From Candidatus Thorarchaeota archaeon (GTDB lineage Archaea; Asgardarchaeota; Thorarchaeia; Thorarchaeales; Thorarchaeaceae): a DNA stretch of 18,035 bases. The DNA lies in contig SDOA01000083.1 of NCBI GenBank assembly GCA_004524595.1, positions 1 to 18,035 on the forward strand. The letters run 5' to 3'. The first letter of the stretch is position 1, and each line of letters begins with the position of its first letter. Shown piece after piece: positions 7,898-16,030 of this stretch. Under the pieces are notes generated by a model. That model saw only the letters and a program-made list of their open reading frames with translations. It did not search any database and had not been told where the DNA came from. Position numbers and translations under genes: made by a program.

Positions 7898-9613
7898 TTG
7901 GGTGGTTCAAAAGATTTGATAGCTGGTGCAATACTATATGACCTTCTAGGCTCCAAAGTACTTGCATCTCTTAGTTTCACTCAAACTGAATATACTAATG
8001 AATTCCTACAGGCTATTGCTACTGAATACTATGTATTGCTTGAGGAGGATGCTGCAAAGAACTTTGTCAGCACTAAGATATCCGAACATGCAATCACAAT
8101 ATCAAGAATTGGTGATGTAACCCTGATTATCACCATTAGTGATACTGACTCATTTACAGACGATGAGATAGTGCGAATACGAAAACTTCAGTGGCTTGCA
8201 TCTGAAGAAGTTGATACGTCCTCGGTACGTAATTTCAAAGAGCATTTCGTAGATTTGGTTGATGAACACCTGAGGATTCACTTGTCTATCTGTTTTGTCA
8301 TTCCTAGAGACCTCCCTCCAGAAGACGTATCTGGAGCTACTATTGAAGCACTGGTTCGAAGAACAGGGGACAACCGTCTAGCTCTAAGTAATCCTGTGTT
8401 GATTGGACCCTACTCGGTAAAATCCATGCAAGTCTATTATGACGAAATTATAGGAGATAGATTGCCAGACAATATCTCGCATATTCATATCTTTGCAATG
8501 GTGTCTTCAAAACATCAATCAGAACTGAATATGATTGAAGAAGCTGTTCTTAAGATACGATCATTAGGCGAATCGCTAGTTATCGTGATTCCTAGTTCTG
8601 ACAATGAATTGGAATACACACGCAACTTGGAGTATACACTTAGAGTTGACCTCTGCGATTCAGTCTCTCCAAAGCCATCTTACCTATTACTTGCTGTCCT
8701 CGCTACCTCTGGATACAGTGATATGCACCCTGAGTTGGCAAGAGAAAAATGGTTAATCGATATGGCTATTGATACACCAAAAGAACAATCTCAAGAAGAT
8801 GATGAAGAAGAATTAGGACATCAAGCCTTTTTCGTTGTTGACAGAAGAACTGGTGAAGCCATTTACAGTTACTATTACGAGGAGCGGTCTCGGATTCTTG
8901 AGATGGCTCCAAATATTGTTGCAGCTATAACCTCCTTTAAGATAGATCAGAGCAAATCTGCAGAGACCTCGGTCTTTAGGACAGGTGAGTTGAGCTATAT
9001 CACAATAGAACGGAATGAATACATCTTTACTCTCATAACAGGGAAAAATGCCGATGTTGAAAAGCTCCGGAATAGATTCTCGTTTCTACCAGACCTGTTT
9101 CAGGATGAGGTGCCTGAACTCATTGATGATCCAATAGATTTGTTCAGGTCACCTTTATTTACAATCAAACTTCTAGCAACATTGCCTCCAGAGGACCTTC
9201 CAGGACGTGTGGCACCAAAGCAAAAAAAGGCGCTTATATGGGAACGATTTGAGCATCCATCCGTTCGTGATTTCTTGCAAGCCGTGTGGCAGAAACTTGA
9301 CGGTGCCTTTACGGTGTCACGACTAGTCCCCAGCCAAGGTCCTGAACTTGTTTTGGGAGCCATTCACCTGCTGAAGAGATTAGATGCCATCATATTTCAT
9401 ATCAAAATAACACAAGAAGATGCTCCAATACTTCGTACTACTCCAGATGCTGAAACTTTGGCGCTTTATGCTCAGCTGGATAATATTCTTGAATTTGTGA
9501 ACGGAATACATACGATTCAGAATATTGCAATGGCAATGAAGATGCAACCAAGTGTGCTTGTGACAGTATTCACTGAGTTACATAGGAGAGGAGTTGTAAC
9601 ATTCAATGAATGA
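7898..9613 (+). CDS. Multi-longin, pseudo-GTPase-like protein with C-terminal winged helices
   Basis: I do not recognise a named family. The 571 residues divide into a probable longin-like domain (about 1-105), an alpha/beta domain (about 126-295), an acidic linker (296-307, QSQEDDEEELG), a clear longin/roadblock-like domain (308-400, FFVVDRRTGEAIYSYYYEE then GELSYITIERNEYIFTLITG), and two winged-helix-like segments (about 455-505 and 520-571). The order parallels the next protein, whose middle domain is a GTPase. Here the middle domain keeps the strand-helix-strand pattern (HIHIFAMVSS ... LVIVIPSSDNE) but has no P-loop, DxxG or NKxD, so it may be a pseudo-GTPase. The TTG start is poor: no Shine-Dalgarno, and the open frame extends to 7856 with no ATG or GTG. 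It lies 55 bases after the methyltransferase gene. Confidence 0.7.
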   Translation: MGGSKDLIAGAILYDLLGSKVLASLSFTQTEYTNEFLQAIATEYYVLLEEDAAKNFVSTKISEHAITISRIGDVTLIITISDTDSFTDDEIVRIRKLQWLASEEVDTSSVRNFKEHFVDLVDEHLRIHLSICFVIPRDLPPEDVSGATIEALVRRTGDNRLALSNPVLIGPYSVKSMQVYYDEIIGDRLPDNISHIHIFAMVSSKHQSELNMIEEAVLKIRSLGESLVIVIPSSDNELEYTRNLEYTLRVDLCDSVSPKPSYLLLAVLATSGYSDMHPELAREKWLIDMAIDTPKEQSQEDDEEELGHQAFFVVDRRTGEAIYSYYYEERSRILEMAPNIVAAITSFKIDQSKSAETSVFRTGELSYITIERNEYIFTLITGKNADVEKLRNRFSFLPDLFQDEVPELIDDPIDLFRSPLFTIKLLATLPPEDLPGRVAPKQKKALIWERFEHPSVRDFLQAVWQKLDGAFTVSRLVPSQGPELVLGAIHLLKRLDAIIFHIKITQEDAPILRTTPDAETLALYAQLDNILEFVNGIHTIQNIAMAMKMQPSVLVTVFTELHRRGVVTFNE

Positions 9614-9669
9614 TGACATCATAGTAAGCTTCAATTGGTTGAGAAAAATAGATAACACCTAAGAACTGA

Positions 9670-9706
9670 CCTATATTAGAATAGATGCACAAGTAGTGAT
9701 GACTCA
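9670..9706 (+). promoter_or_regulatory. TATA-like element before the longin-GTPase gene
   Basis: CCTATATTAG at 9670-9679 lies 28 bases before the ATG at 9707, which fits an archaeal TATA box driving an almost leaderless transcript. A weak GTGAT (9696-9700) could serve as a ribosome binding site. The upstream gene ends at 9613, so this gene may have its own promoter. Confidence 0.35.
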
Positions 9707-11656
9707 ATGATACACAACGTTCTTCTCATCAGGAAAGATACGGGGGACGTTGTAGTCCGAACAAGGTTTTGGAAGATTGATTTTCTGGAAGGCGATATTA
9801 AAGAGTTCCTTGCTGGGCATAGGGACCTCCAGAATACAGAGGGTCTCTCACCAGATACCCCTGTCTTTGTTGCTGAGAAGCATAAAGTATTCCATTCTGA
9901 AGTTGATGGTGAGATGCTTCTTCTCTTCGTGACTGATGGACGTGATGAAGATCGAGCAATTCAGTACCGTGTACGCGAGGGTGCATCACGTATTTCGACT
10001 GCCCTCCGTGGAAATAGTATGGGGTATATCCGCGATAATCTCGACGACATACTCGGTGAGCTAATCTTCACGAGGTTCAAAGTATCATTTGTTGGGTCGG
10101 GTGGTGTCGGTAAATCAACGCTCCTCAGGCTTCTCTTTGGGAAGGAACCTGCACCTGGAGGCTATACACCTACAATCAACGTTGCGGTCGATTCGTCCGA
10201 AACAATTCAGTTCGGAACTTTCCTTGTCACAGTGTGGGATTTTGCAGGACAGGCGGTCTTTCAAGATCTCTGGAGTTTCTACTTTTCAGGCACCGATGTT
10301 ATCTTTCTCGTGACTGATTCGAGCTTCAGAAATGTCATGCAGACCAAGTCTCTTCTACGAACTATCCGCAAAGAGGCTCCCGCAGTTCCACTTTTTATCA
10401 TTGCAAACAAGCAGGACCTTCCAGAATCGATGAAGGCTGAGAAGATCAAGAGACTTCTAGGTGCACCGACATTTCATATGATTGCAACTGACAAATCACG
10501 ACGAGAGGAGTTCATTCGTCTAATGCTCGAAGTCGCAGCAAAGACTGTGGGTGTTACACTTCCAGACTTACCAATATCTGAGATGATCACAGTTCGACGA
10601 GGTCCTGAGGAAATAGATCAACCAGGGTCCACAGCAGCAAAAGAAAGAAGTACAGCTCAAGGCTCTGGATTTGAAACAGTCCCGTATGAAGTTCAGACTG
10701 ATATTCAAGAAATATCTGGATCCAAGCAGACAGATACACAGACCACTCAACAAATTACCACAACAAAACAGATTGAAACAACAACAGAGGTTATCGCCTC
10801 AGTTCCTGAACACAGTCAGGTCCTCCACCTCTTGTTTATATTGCCTAGTGACGGTATGCCTGATGTAATTTATCATCTCAATTATGTTGATGAGGAAATT
10901 GATAAGAACGCAGTTGCATCATTGATTTCTGCTCTTGATTCATTCGGAGGAATTGATAGTAGTTCTGCTGATGATGGTTCTGGTACAACTAATGCACTTG
11001 AAACCATCGAACATGAAGGTAACCTTGTTATGGTAGAGAAGTCGAAACATTTTGTAATGGCTCTCATCGTAAGTAATGATAGTGAAGAGAAAGAGCAGAG
11101 ACGAATCCTGAATTCCCTTCTGATTACCATTGAACAGAAATATCATGATATCTGGAACACGTGGAAAGGCGATCTTACAGTCTTCGAATCCTCAGTCTTT
11201 GAAGTCCTTACGGAGATTCCTCTTCGTGCTGTTAGTTTCGATTACATTGTTCGAGCAAGAGAGGCTGGACGACCACTACCCTTTAGCAGTCGAGATGTTG
11301 GTTTTGCAATTGTCGAAGTACAGTCCGCTATTGAGAGTAATGAGACCGTTGGGGGACTAGTACGAAGCTTAGATATTCCACGCGAGACCGTTCTAGGCAG
11401 TCTTCAGATTTTGAGTAAATATGGTTGGATTGACTTCAAAGTAGAGCTTGGTCCCACAAACCACCTTAAGAAACGAGGTGTAGTTGATGAGAATACTGAG
11501 AAGGCATATGGTGCTGTGGTTGTAAAATTTGTCGATTTATGTGATGGAACAATTTCCCTCGAAGACGTTGTACGAAAACTCAACGTGAGTCTTCCAGCAA
11601 TGAAATTCGTGGCCACCAAGCTAGTCCTTGATGGCGTTCTTGAGATTGTTGCATAA
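9707..11656 (+). CDS. Longin-Arf-like GTPase-longin-winged helix protein
   Basis: The 649-residue protein has several domains in series. Residues 1-110 look like a longin domain (MIHNVLLIRKDTGDVV). Residues 122-285 are a small GTPase with P-loop GSGGVGKS (130-137), switch I Thr near 156 (YTPT), G3 WDFAGQ (177-182), G4 NKQD (234-237) and a G5-like IATD (259-262); the Trp-Asp form resembles Arf, Rag and other Asgard GTPases. Residues 300-370 are a Gln/Thr-rich linker. Residues 371-480 form a second longin/roadblock-like domain, and 495-580 and 600-649 are winged-helix-like. All GTP-binding motifs are intact. A GTPase followed by a longin-fold domain recalls Rag GTPases. It is the co-linear partner of the preceding gene and probably acts with it as a heterodimer. 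No transmembrane segment or C-terminal lipid-acceptor cysteine is seen. Confidence 0.82.
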   Translation: MIHNVLLIRKDTGDVVVRTRFWKIDFLEGDIKEFLAGHRDLQNTEGLSPDTPVFVAEKHKVFHSEVDGEMLLLFVTDGRDEDRAIQYRVREGASRISTALRGNSMGYIRDNLDDILGELIFTRFKVSFVGSGGVGKSTLLRLLFGKEPAPGGYTPTINVAVDSSETIQFGTFLVTVWDFAGQAVFQDLWSFYFSGTDVIFLVTDSSFRNVMQTKSLLRTIRKEAPAVPLFIIANKQDLPESMKAEKIKRLLGAPTFHMIATDKSRREEFIRLMLEVAAKTVGVTLPDLPISEMITVRRGPEEIDQPGSTAAKERSTAQGSGFETVPYEVQTDIQEISGSKQTDTQTTQQITTTKQIETTTEVIASVPEHSQVLHLLFILPSDGMPDVIYHLNYVDEEIDKNAVASLISALDSFGGIDSSSADDGSGTTNALETIEHEGNLVMVEKSKHFVMALIVSNDSEEKEQRRILNSLLITIEQKYHDIWNTWKGDLTVFESSVFEVLTEIPLRAVSFDYIVRAREAGRPLPFSSRDVGFAIVEVQSAIESNETVGGLVRSLDIPRETVLGSLQILSKYGWIDFKVELGPTNHLKKRGVVDENTEKAYGAVVVKFVDLCDGTISLEDVVRKLNVSLPAMKFVATKLVLDGVLEIVA

Positions 11657-13786
11657 CTAGGTCTTGATTATTATTCTTTGTTTATAACTTGGAATCATAA
11701 CACCTTTTGGTTCTGCATAGACTGGAGTATGGACCATTATACGTTTGCCTTTACATGAATTGACATAATTTTCGAGATTCGTAGATGATGAGTGTGCACT
11801 CAACCGAGCATACTCTACATGACACTCATGAGGTTCATATCCATGGAGGAGGTTCCATCCTGGTGTTCTTGGGGCAAGATAACCGCAGAGTATCACTGCT
11901 GCATTAGGATTACCTCTCTGTTCATTAAAATGATGTCGCGCCAGTCCACCAGCCATCATTCCTCCACCTGCGACCAACACATCATCTTCTTGCAAATTTA
12001 TTCTATTCTTTTTCATGCTATCCCAATGACCAGTGACACCTACGATTTTTGTGACTCGTTCGGCCATTCCAGTAACCATGACATTCTTGTTCCTTGTGAT
12101 ACCAAGTTCTTCTAGTATGAGTAATATTTCCTGGGAACGTCCTACAGCAAAACTTGGAATTATAATAGGACCAAAATCTGAAATGGTCTTACTAATTTGC
12201 TGCTTGACTTTTTCTCTATCAAAATCCTCTCTTCCCCAGTATGTGCCATCAAAAATTGTGTAGTCTGCATCTGTTGGTAAGTTTGCTCCGGGGAAGAGTA
12301 CAGATGCATCCATGTTGAAATCACCTGTGTAGAGTATCTTCACACCTTCAATATCTATCGAGTAAATAGCGCTTCCAGGAATATGGCATGCATCAATTGG
12401 TGTTACTACGATTCCTGGACCTACTTCATTACTTACACCATATTCCAATTGAACATGATTCTTTGTTACCTTTTCAATGTTAGATTCATTGTAACGAGAG
12501 ATTAAATCCAGAGGATCATACTTGCGTGGTGGAAAAGGAGTGCCTACTTTGAGAGCATCATCAAGTAGGATTTTTGTGATTGCTCCACTTGGACCAACTG
12601 AACACCACTTGCCTGTGAACTCCTGGAACAATACAGGAAGTCCACCAACATGATCTAAGTGTGAATGACTTACAAGAACTGTGTCTATCATATCAATTTC
12701 AGGAACCCATTCAGGAATCCTATGATTTGCAACTGAAAGTCCATAGTCAAGTAATATACCTCCAGTATCAGTCTTGATAAGAACACCACTCCTGCCTATT
12801 CTATGTCCTCCGAGGAAGATGATTTCGATAATCTTTGTTTTCGTAGAATACGCAACTGCTGGTAGTAGGCTAACGCGAAGTTTTTGCGGGATGAGTTCGA
12901 ATATGACAGGGTCGATTGCATCTCCGGGTGTTGGAGATTTCAACTCTTGAAGTTTTACTGGTAAGTTTGAGTCGCGATTTGTCTTGAATCCCTCTTTAAC
13001 GAAGACCTGTTGCATTAAATCGACAGATTTCTCAACAGTCATGTTTGAGGTTATTTTCTTCTGGGCGACCTCATAGACATCTCTCTTCTTGATTCTCGTA
13101 AGATTAAGAAGAACTACGTCTGGAGCCCAATCCTTTAGTACCTCATAACTCTCTAATAATGAAAGCTCCTGTACAGCTTCTTGCAAATACTGCGGATGCC
13201 GCATCACAGCATCAACAAGACGAAATTGATTGGTTTCTAATGCAGATTTGATATCGATGCCCAATTCAGTAGCAGGTTCGATAAACAAAGACGGCTCGAA
13301 TAATGGTGCTCCTAGGAACTGAATCCAGTAACGAACCTCCTTTAAGATTTCAGCTTCAGATTCATTATTAATAGCTGATAGATATAGTAAGGCTTTCCTT
13401 AGCCATCTTTCAATTGGTGTTTGATTACGAATATATCTCAGTGAATATCGATATAGATATCTAAAATCCTCTTCATTATAATTACCCATTATAAGTCCAT
13501 GGATACAGAGAGTCATTGCGTTGATGATGTCCTGAACAGTCGTATCATCTCGTGCATCAAGGAAAATCTGCATAAGTACATCATTGACTGATGATGCAAT
13601 AGAGAGGTTCTCTGTACTTATGTTTGAAGTCTGAGCGAGCTCAAAGACAATTAACTCTCGTGACTCTCCTAACAGTCCCTCCCCTTCTGGTATCTTTTTT
13701 CCTCTCTGAATCGATTTCAAATCATTCTCTGCTTGTTCGAATGTCTGTTTGATTTTCTTATGTTTAGTCTTTAGGAGGGTTTTCAC
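11657..13786 (-). CDS. Beta-CASP metallo-beta-lactamase RNase (CPSF-like) with novel N-terminal domain
   Basis: The C-terminal 390 residues are a beta-CASP nuclease of the CPSF73/aCPSF kind. Counted from GTG 13795, they show HSHLDH (377-382), His471 in ACHIPGS, GDF (491-493), motif A FDGTYWG (515-521), PSFAVGRSQE (547-556), motif B His621/622 and motif C His668 in LSAHSS. The zinc ligands are therefore complete, and it should cleave RNA endo- or exonucleolytically. The first 320 residues are mostly helical and match no family I know; the KH domains of aCPSF1 are absent. Two starts are possible. I prefer GTG 13784-13786 because GGAG (13795-13798) lies 8 bases upstream; GTG 13793-13795 would add three residues. 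It follows the NAD-kinase-like gene by about 40 bases and abuts the GTPase gene tail to tail. Confidence 0.85.
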   Translation of the reverse strand: MKTLLKTKHKKIKQTFEQAENDLKSIQRGKKIPEGEGLLGESRELIVFELAQTSNISTENLSIASSVNDVLMQIFLDARDDTTVQDIINAMTLCIHGLIMGNYNEEDFRYLYRYSLRYIRNQTPIERWLRKALLYLSAINNESEAEILKEVRYWIQFLGAPLFEPSLFIEPATELGIDIKSALETNQFRLVDAVMRHPQYLQEAVQELSLLESYEVLKDWAPDVVLLNLTRIKKRDVYEVAQKKITSNMTVEKSVDLMQQVFVKEGFKTNRDSNLPVKLQELKSPTPGDAIDPVIFELIPQKLRVSLLPAVAYSTKTKIIEIIFLGGHRIGRSGVLIKTDTGGILLDYGLSVANHRIPEWVPEIDMIDTVLVSHSHLDHVGGLPVLFQEFTGKWCSVGPSGAITKILLDDALKVGTPFPPRKYDPLDLISRYNESNIEKVTKNHVQLEYGVSNEVGPGIVVTPIDACHIPGSAIYSIDIEGVKILYTGDFNMDASVLFPGANLPTDADYTIFDGTYWGREDFDREKVKQQISKTISDFGPIIIPSFAVGRSQEILLILEELGITRNKNVMVTGMAERVTKIVGVTGHWDSMKKNRINLQEDDVLVAGGGMMAGGLARHHFNEQRGNPNAAVILCGYLAPRTPGWNLLHGYEPHECHVEYARLSAHSSSTNLENYVNSCKGKRIMVHTPVYAEPKGVMIPSYKQRIIIKT

Positions 13787-13794
13787 TTTAGTCA

Positions 13795-13798
13795 CTCC
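13795..13798 (-). promoter_or_regulatory. Ribosome binding site deciding the beta-CASP start
   Basis: On the minus strand GGAG is followed, after eight bases, by GTG at 13784-13786. The same GGAG abuts or overlaps the alternative GTG at 13793-13795, which would leave that start without a usable site. An ATG at 13798-13800 is out of frame. Confidence 0.45.
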
Positions 13799-13827
13799 AT
13801 AAATCTAGCTGGGCTCCTTTTTGAACA

Positions 13828-14877
13828 TCATGTTGTTTCATTTACCTTGTATATACCTTGCCTGCTATCTCTTAGTGATAGATGTTTCATGACCAGTCCT
13901 TCACTCATTAATAAAGACAGAGCGTACCGAACTGTTCGGGGAGGTAATTTTGTCTCCTCTATTATTTCCTTCTGACTCAGCTGTCCCTGATATTCTAATA
14001 CCTTCAGAACCAGTTTAGCGCTGGGAGGAAGCTCATGCGCCAGATCTTCTGAGGTCTCTGCTTTCTTGAGTAACTTACCCCTCAGCTCTGCTACTCGTTC
14101 AATATCGAATTTGACGAAGACTGCATTCTGTTTGGCTTTTCTAATTCTGAGTGGTTTAGTGTCTATTTTTCTTCTAATCTGCCCATCGAGTACAGCCTCT
14201 ATAGCTACCGAACTCGTCAGATCCTGAATAGTAATCTCCAAGTCATCTGAGAGAACGAGTGGTCTACGTGATGGATTTACGCTATTTACAGGAATGATTG
14301 AAAAGACCTTGGCCGAGTTCAAAATAACAGGTCCTCCAATACTCAATGAATATGCTGTACTCCCTGTTGGAGTTGCAATAATCAAACCATCGCTCCCGTC
14401 TTTCCAAAAATGTTCACCATCAACCAATAAAGAATATCGGATTAGAGTAGCACTCCTCTTTGCAAAAATGCCAATCTCATTCAGTAATGGAGGTGTTTCT
14501 CTGCCTGAGATATCTGCAACAAGTCTTGTCTTTTCTTCTTTTGACCATCTAGATGCAATAAGGTCATCAACTACAGCTTCGAAATTAGTTACAAGGACAT
14601 CAAATAAGAAGTCAGGTTGCCCCATGGATGCAATAGGCAAGATTGGTGCATTTGTATGTCCTAGGTCCAGAAGAGATCTCAGGAGAAATCTGTCAGACCC
14701 AATAATGGCAAGGACATCCACATCCATTTTCTTCAATGGAATCCCCTTCGCCTTAAAAGACTCAGCAAGTTTCTCTTCCAGAACAAAATCGACACCACTC
14801 TCTTTCAGAATATTAATAACATTCCTTGAATCCTCTACCATTCCCGATTCAGGTCCTGAAACAACACCGATTTTCAT
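13828..14877 (-). CDS. NAD kinase-like protein fused to a winged-helix DNA-binding domain
   Basis: The first 270 of 349 residues are NAD-kinase fold (NadK/PpnK), and 280-349 form an archaeal winged helix (LPPSAKLVLKVLEYQGQLS, then LPPRTVRYALSLLMSEGLV). NAD-side motifs are kept: NE (133-134), SDGLIIATPTGSTAYSLS (162-179) with GGP (181-183), and LDGQ (230-233). The ATP-side GGDGT is changed to GSDRF (60-64), keeping only the first Gly and the Asp, and the usual GxLGFL is MGQPDFL (85-91). It may be a divergent kinase that converts NAD to NADP, or a sensor that has lost activity. The ATG has GGAGG (14886-14890) eight bases upstream, so the open frame to 14985 is not used. It is the first gene before the beta-CASP gene and is divergent from nadA. 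Confidence 0.85.
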   Translation of the reverse strand: MKIGVVSGPESGMVEDSRNVINILKESGVDFVLEEKLAESFKAKGIPLKKMDVDVLAIIGSDRFLLRSLLDLGHTNAPILPIASMGQPDFLFDVLVTNFEAVVDDLIASRWSKEEKTRLVADISGRETPPLLNEIGIFAKRSATLIRYSLLVDGEHFWKDGSDGLIIATPTGSTAYSLSIGGPVILNSAKVFSIIPVNSVNPSRRPLVLSDDLEITIQDLTSSVAIEAVLDGQIRRKIDTKPLRIRKAKQNAVFVKFDIERVAELRGKLLKKAETSEDLAHELPPSAKLVLKVLEYQGQLSQKEIIEETKLPPRTVRYALSLLMSEGLVMKHLSLRDSRQGIYKVNETT

Positions 14878-14946
14878 TGAGTATTCCTCCACTCTGTTCT
14901 CATCGTTTATTTTTGATTCATTACTCTCCTTAAATGACCTTCTGAT

Positions 14947-14969
14947 GAACTGGCAAATGTTGCCGGTTC
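14947..14969. promoter_or_regulatory. Candidate operator: 10+10 bp palindrome between the NAD-kinase-like gene and nadA
   Basis: GAACTGGCAA (14947-14956), a three-base spacer ATG, and TTGCCGGTTC (14960-14969) form an inverted repeat with one mismatch in ten pairs. Its centre, 14958, is about 80 bases from the NAD-kinase-like start and 90 from the nadA start. Half-sites of this size suit a dimeric winged-helix protein. No T-tract follows it on either strand at terminator distance, and it lies between two divergent starts, so an operator is more likely than a terminator. Confidence 0.5.
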
Positions 14970-15047
14970 TTTTTCCACAGTCCACTCTTTGCCTTTTAAG
15001 ATTCCATTAAAAGCCAAATTAAAAATGAAAAACATGGTGCACGCTTC

Positions 15048-16016
15048 ATGAACCATGATTTCAACGACCTTCAGAAAAAAATCCTCAAACTTAAGAAAGA
15101 AAAGAAAGCACTCATTCTTGCTCATAATTATCAGACCCTGGATATTCAAGAGATTGCAGACTTCGTTGGAGACTCATTACAATTAGCACGAAAATCCGCT
15201 GAGCCAAATGGTTACAACATGATAATTTTTGCTGGGGTCAAATTCATGGCTGAGATGGCTGCAGTGCTCTCGCCGGGCGTACCTGTCTTCATTCCTGATC
15301 CGAGAGCTCTTTGTCCTCTTGCTGCTTACCTAGATGCTGAAAAGATCAAGCAAAAAAAGAGGGAATATCCTGGTGTTCCTGTAGTTGTGTATGTTAACAC
15401 TACCGCAGAAGCAAAATCTGAAGCTGACTATATCTGCACCTCTGGTAGTGCAGTTGAAGTCGTTGAATCCTTGGGCGTAGATAGGGTGATCTTTGGTCCT
15501 GATGCAAACTTAGCTGATTATGTTCGTGATCACACAGATGTCGAGATTATTGATCTTGATGAGGAGGGTCACTGTTATGTTCATGACAAGTTTGAACTTT
15601 ATATGTTGGAAGACCTGAAGAAGAGGTATCCCGACTCACTAGCAATTGCCCATCCAGAATGTCCTGTTGAAGTCCAACGAGCAGCAGATATGATTGGTTC
15701 TACAGGAATGATGGCAAATACTGTGGCTGAGACTGATGCAAAGATAATCCTTATCGCCACAGAGATGGGAATGGTACAGCAATTACAGAAGGCACATCCT
15801 GAGAAGACGATCATTCCTTTCTTTGATGCTGCAGTATGTCGACAGATGAAAAAACACACTCTTGAGAAAATTCTCAATGTTCTAGAAAATAGACCAGAAG
15901 AGAATCTTGTTACTGTGCCTGAAGAATATGTTCCTCATATTCGGGAAATTCTTGAGAGGATGAATAAGGTACGCGGCCAAGGACCTGCTACAGCAGTAGC
16001 TGTTGAAACGATGTGA
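15048..16016 (+). CDS. nadA: Quinolinate synthase NadA
   Basis: The 322-residue product is NadA, which condenses iminoaspartate with dihydroxyacetone phosphate to quinolinate in de novo NAD synthesis, using a [4Fe-4S] cluster. The three cluster cysteines are Cys89 (DPRALCPLAA), Cys176 (EEGHCYVHDKF) and Cys264 (AAVCRQMKKH); the conserved HPEC (202-205) and the N-terminal LAHNYQ (25-29 region) are also present, so the enzyme looks complete. The ATG is preceded by GGTG (15036-15039) at eight bases. It is divergent from the NAD-kinase-like winged-helix gene, and a palindrome lies between them. No nadB or nadC partner is in the window. It converges with the HAD gene, 14 bases between stops. Confidence 0.96.
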   Translation: MNHDFNDLQKKILKLKKEKKALILAHNYQTLDIQEIADFVGDSLQLARKSAEPNGYNMIIFAGVKFMAEMAAVLSPGVPVFIPDPRALCPLAAYLDAEKIKQKKREYPGVPVVVYVNTTAEAKSEADYICTSGSAVEVVESLGVDRVIFGPDANLADYVRDHTDVEIIDLDEEGHCYVHDKFELYMLEDLKKRYPDSLAIAHPECPVEVQRAADMIGSTGMMANTVAETDAKIILIATEMGMVQQLQKAHPEKTIIPFFDAAVCRQMKKHTLEKILNVLENRPEENLVTVPEEYVPHIREILERMNKVRGQGPATAVAVETM

Positions 16017-16030
16017 TAGGTATCTCTCTT

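Noticed and set aside
14878..14985. 36-residue N-terminal extension of the NAD-kinase-like protein
   Set aside because: The ATG at 14875-14877 has GGAGG at ideal spacing and starts the fold's first strand (MKIGVVSG); the extension covers the likely promoter and operator.
14294..15010. Long plus-strand open frame of 238 codons opposite the NAD-kinase-like gene
   Set aside because: It is a shadow of the conserved minus-strand gene, has no recognisable domain, and ends inside the divergent promoter interval.
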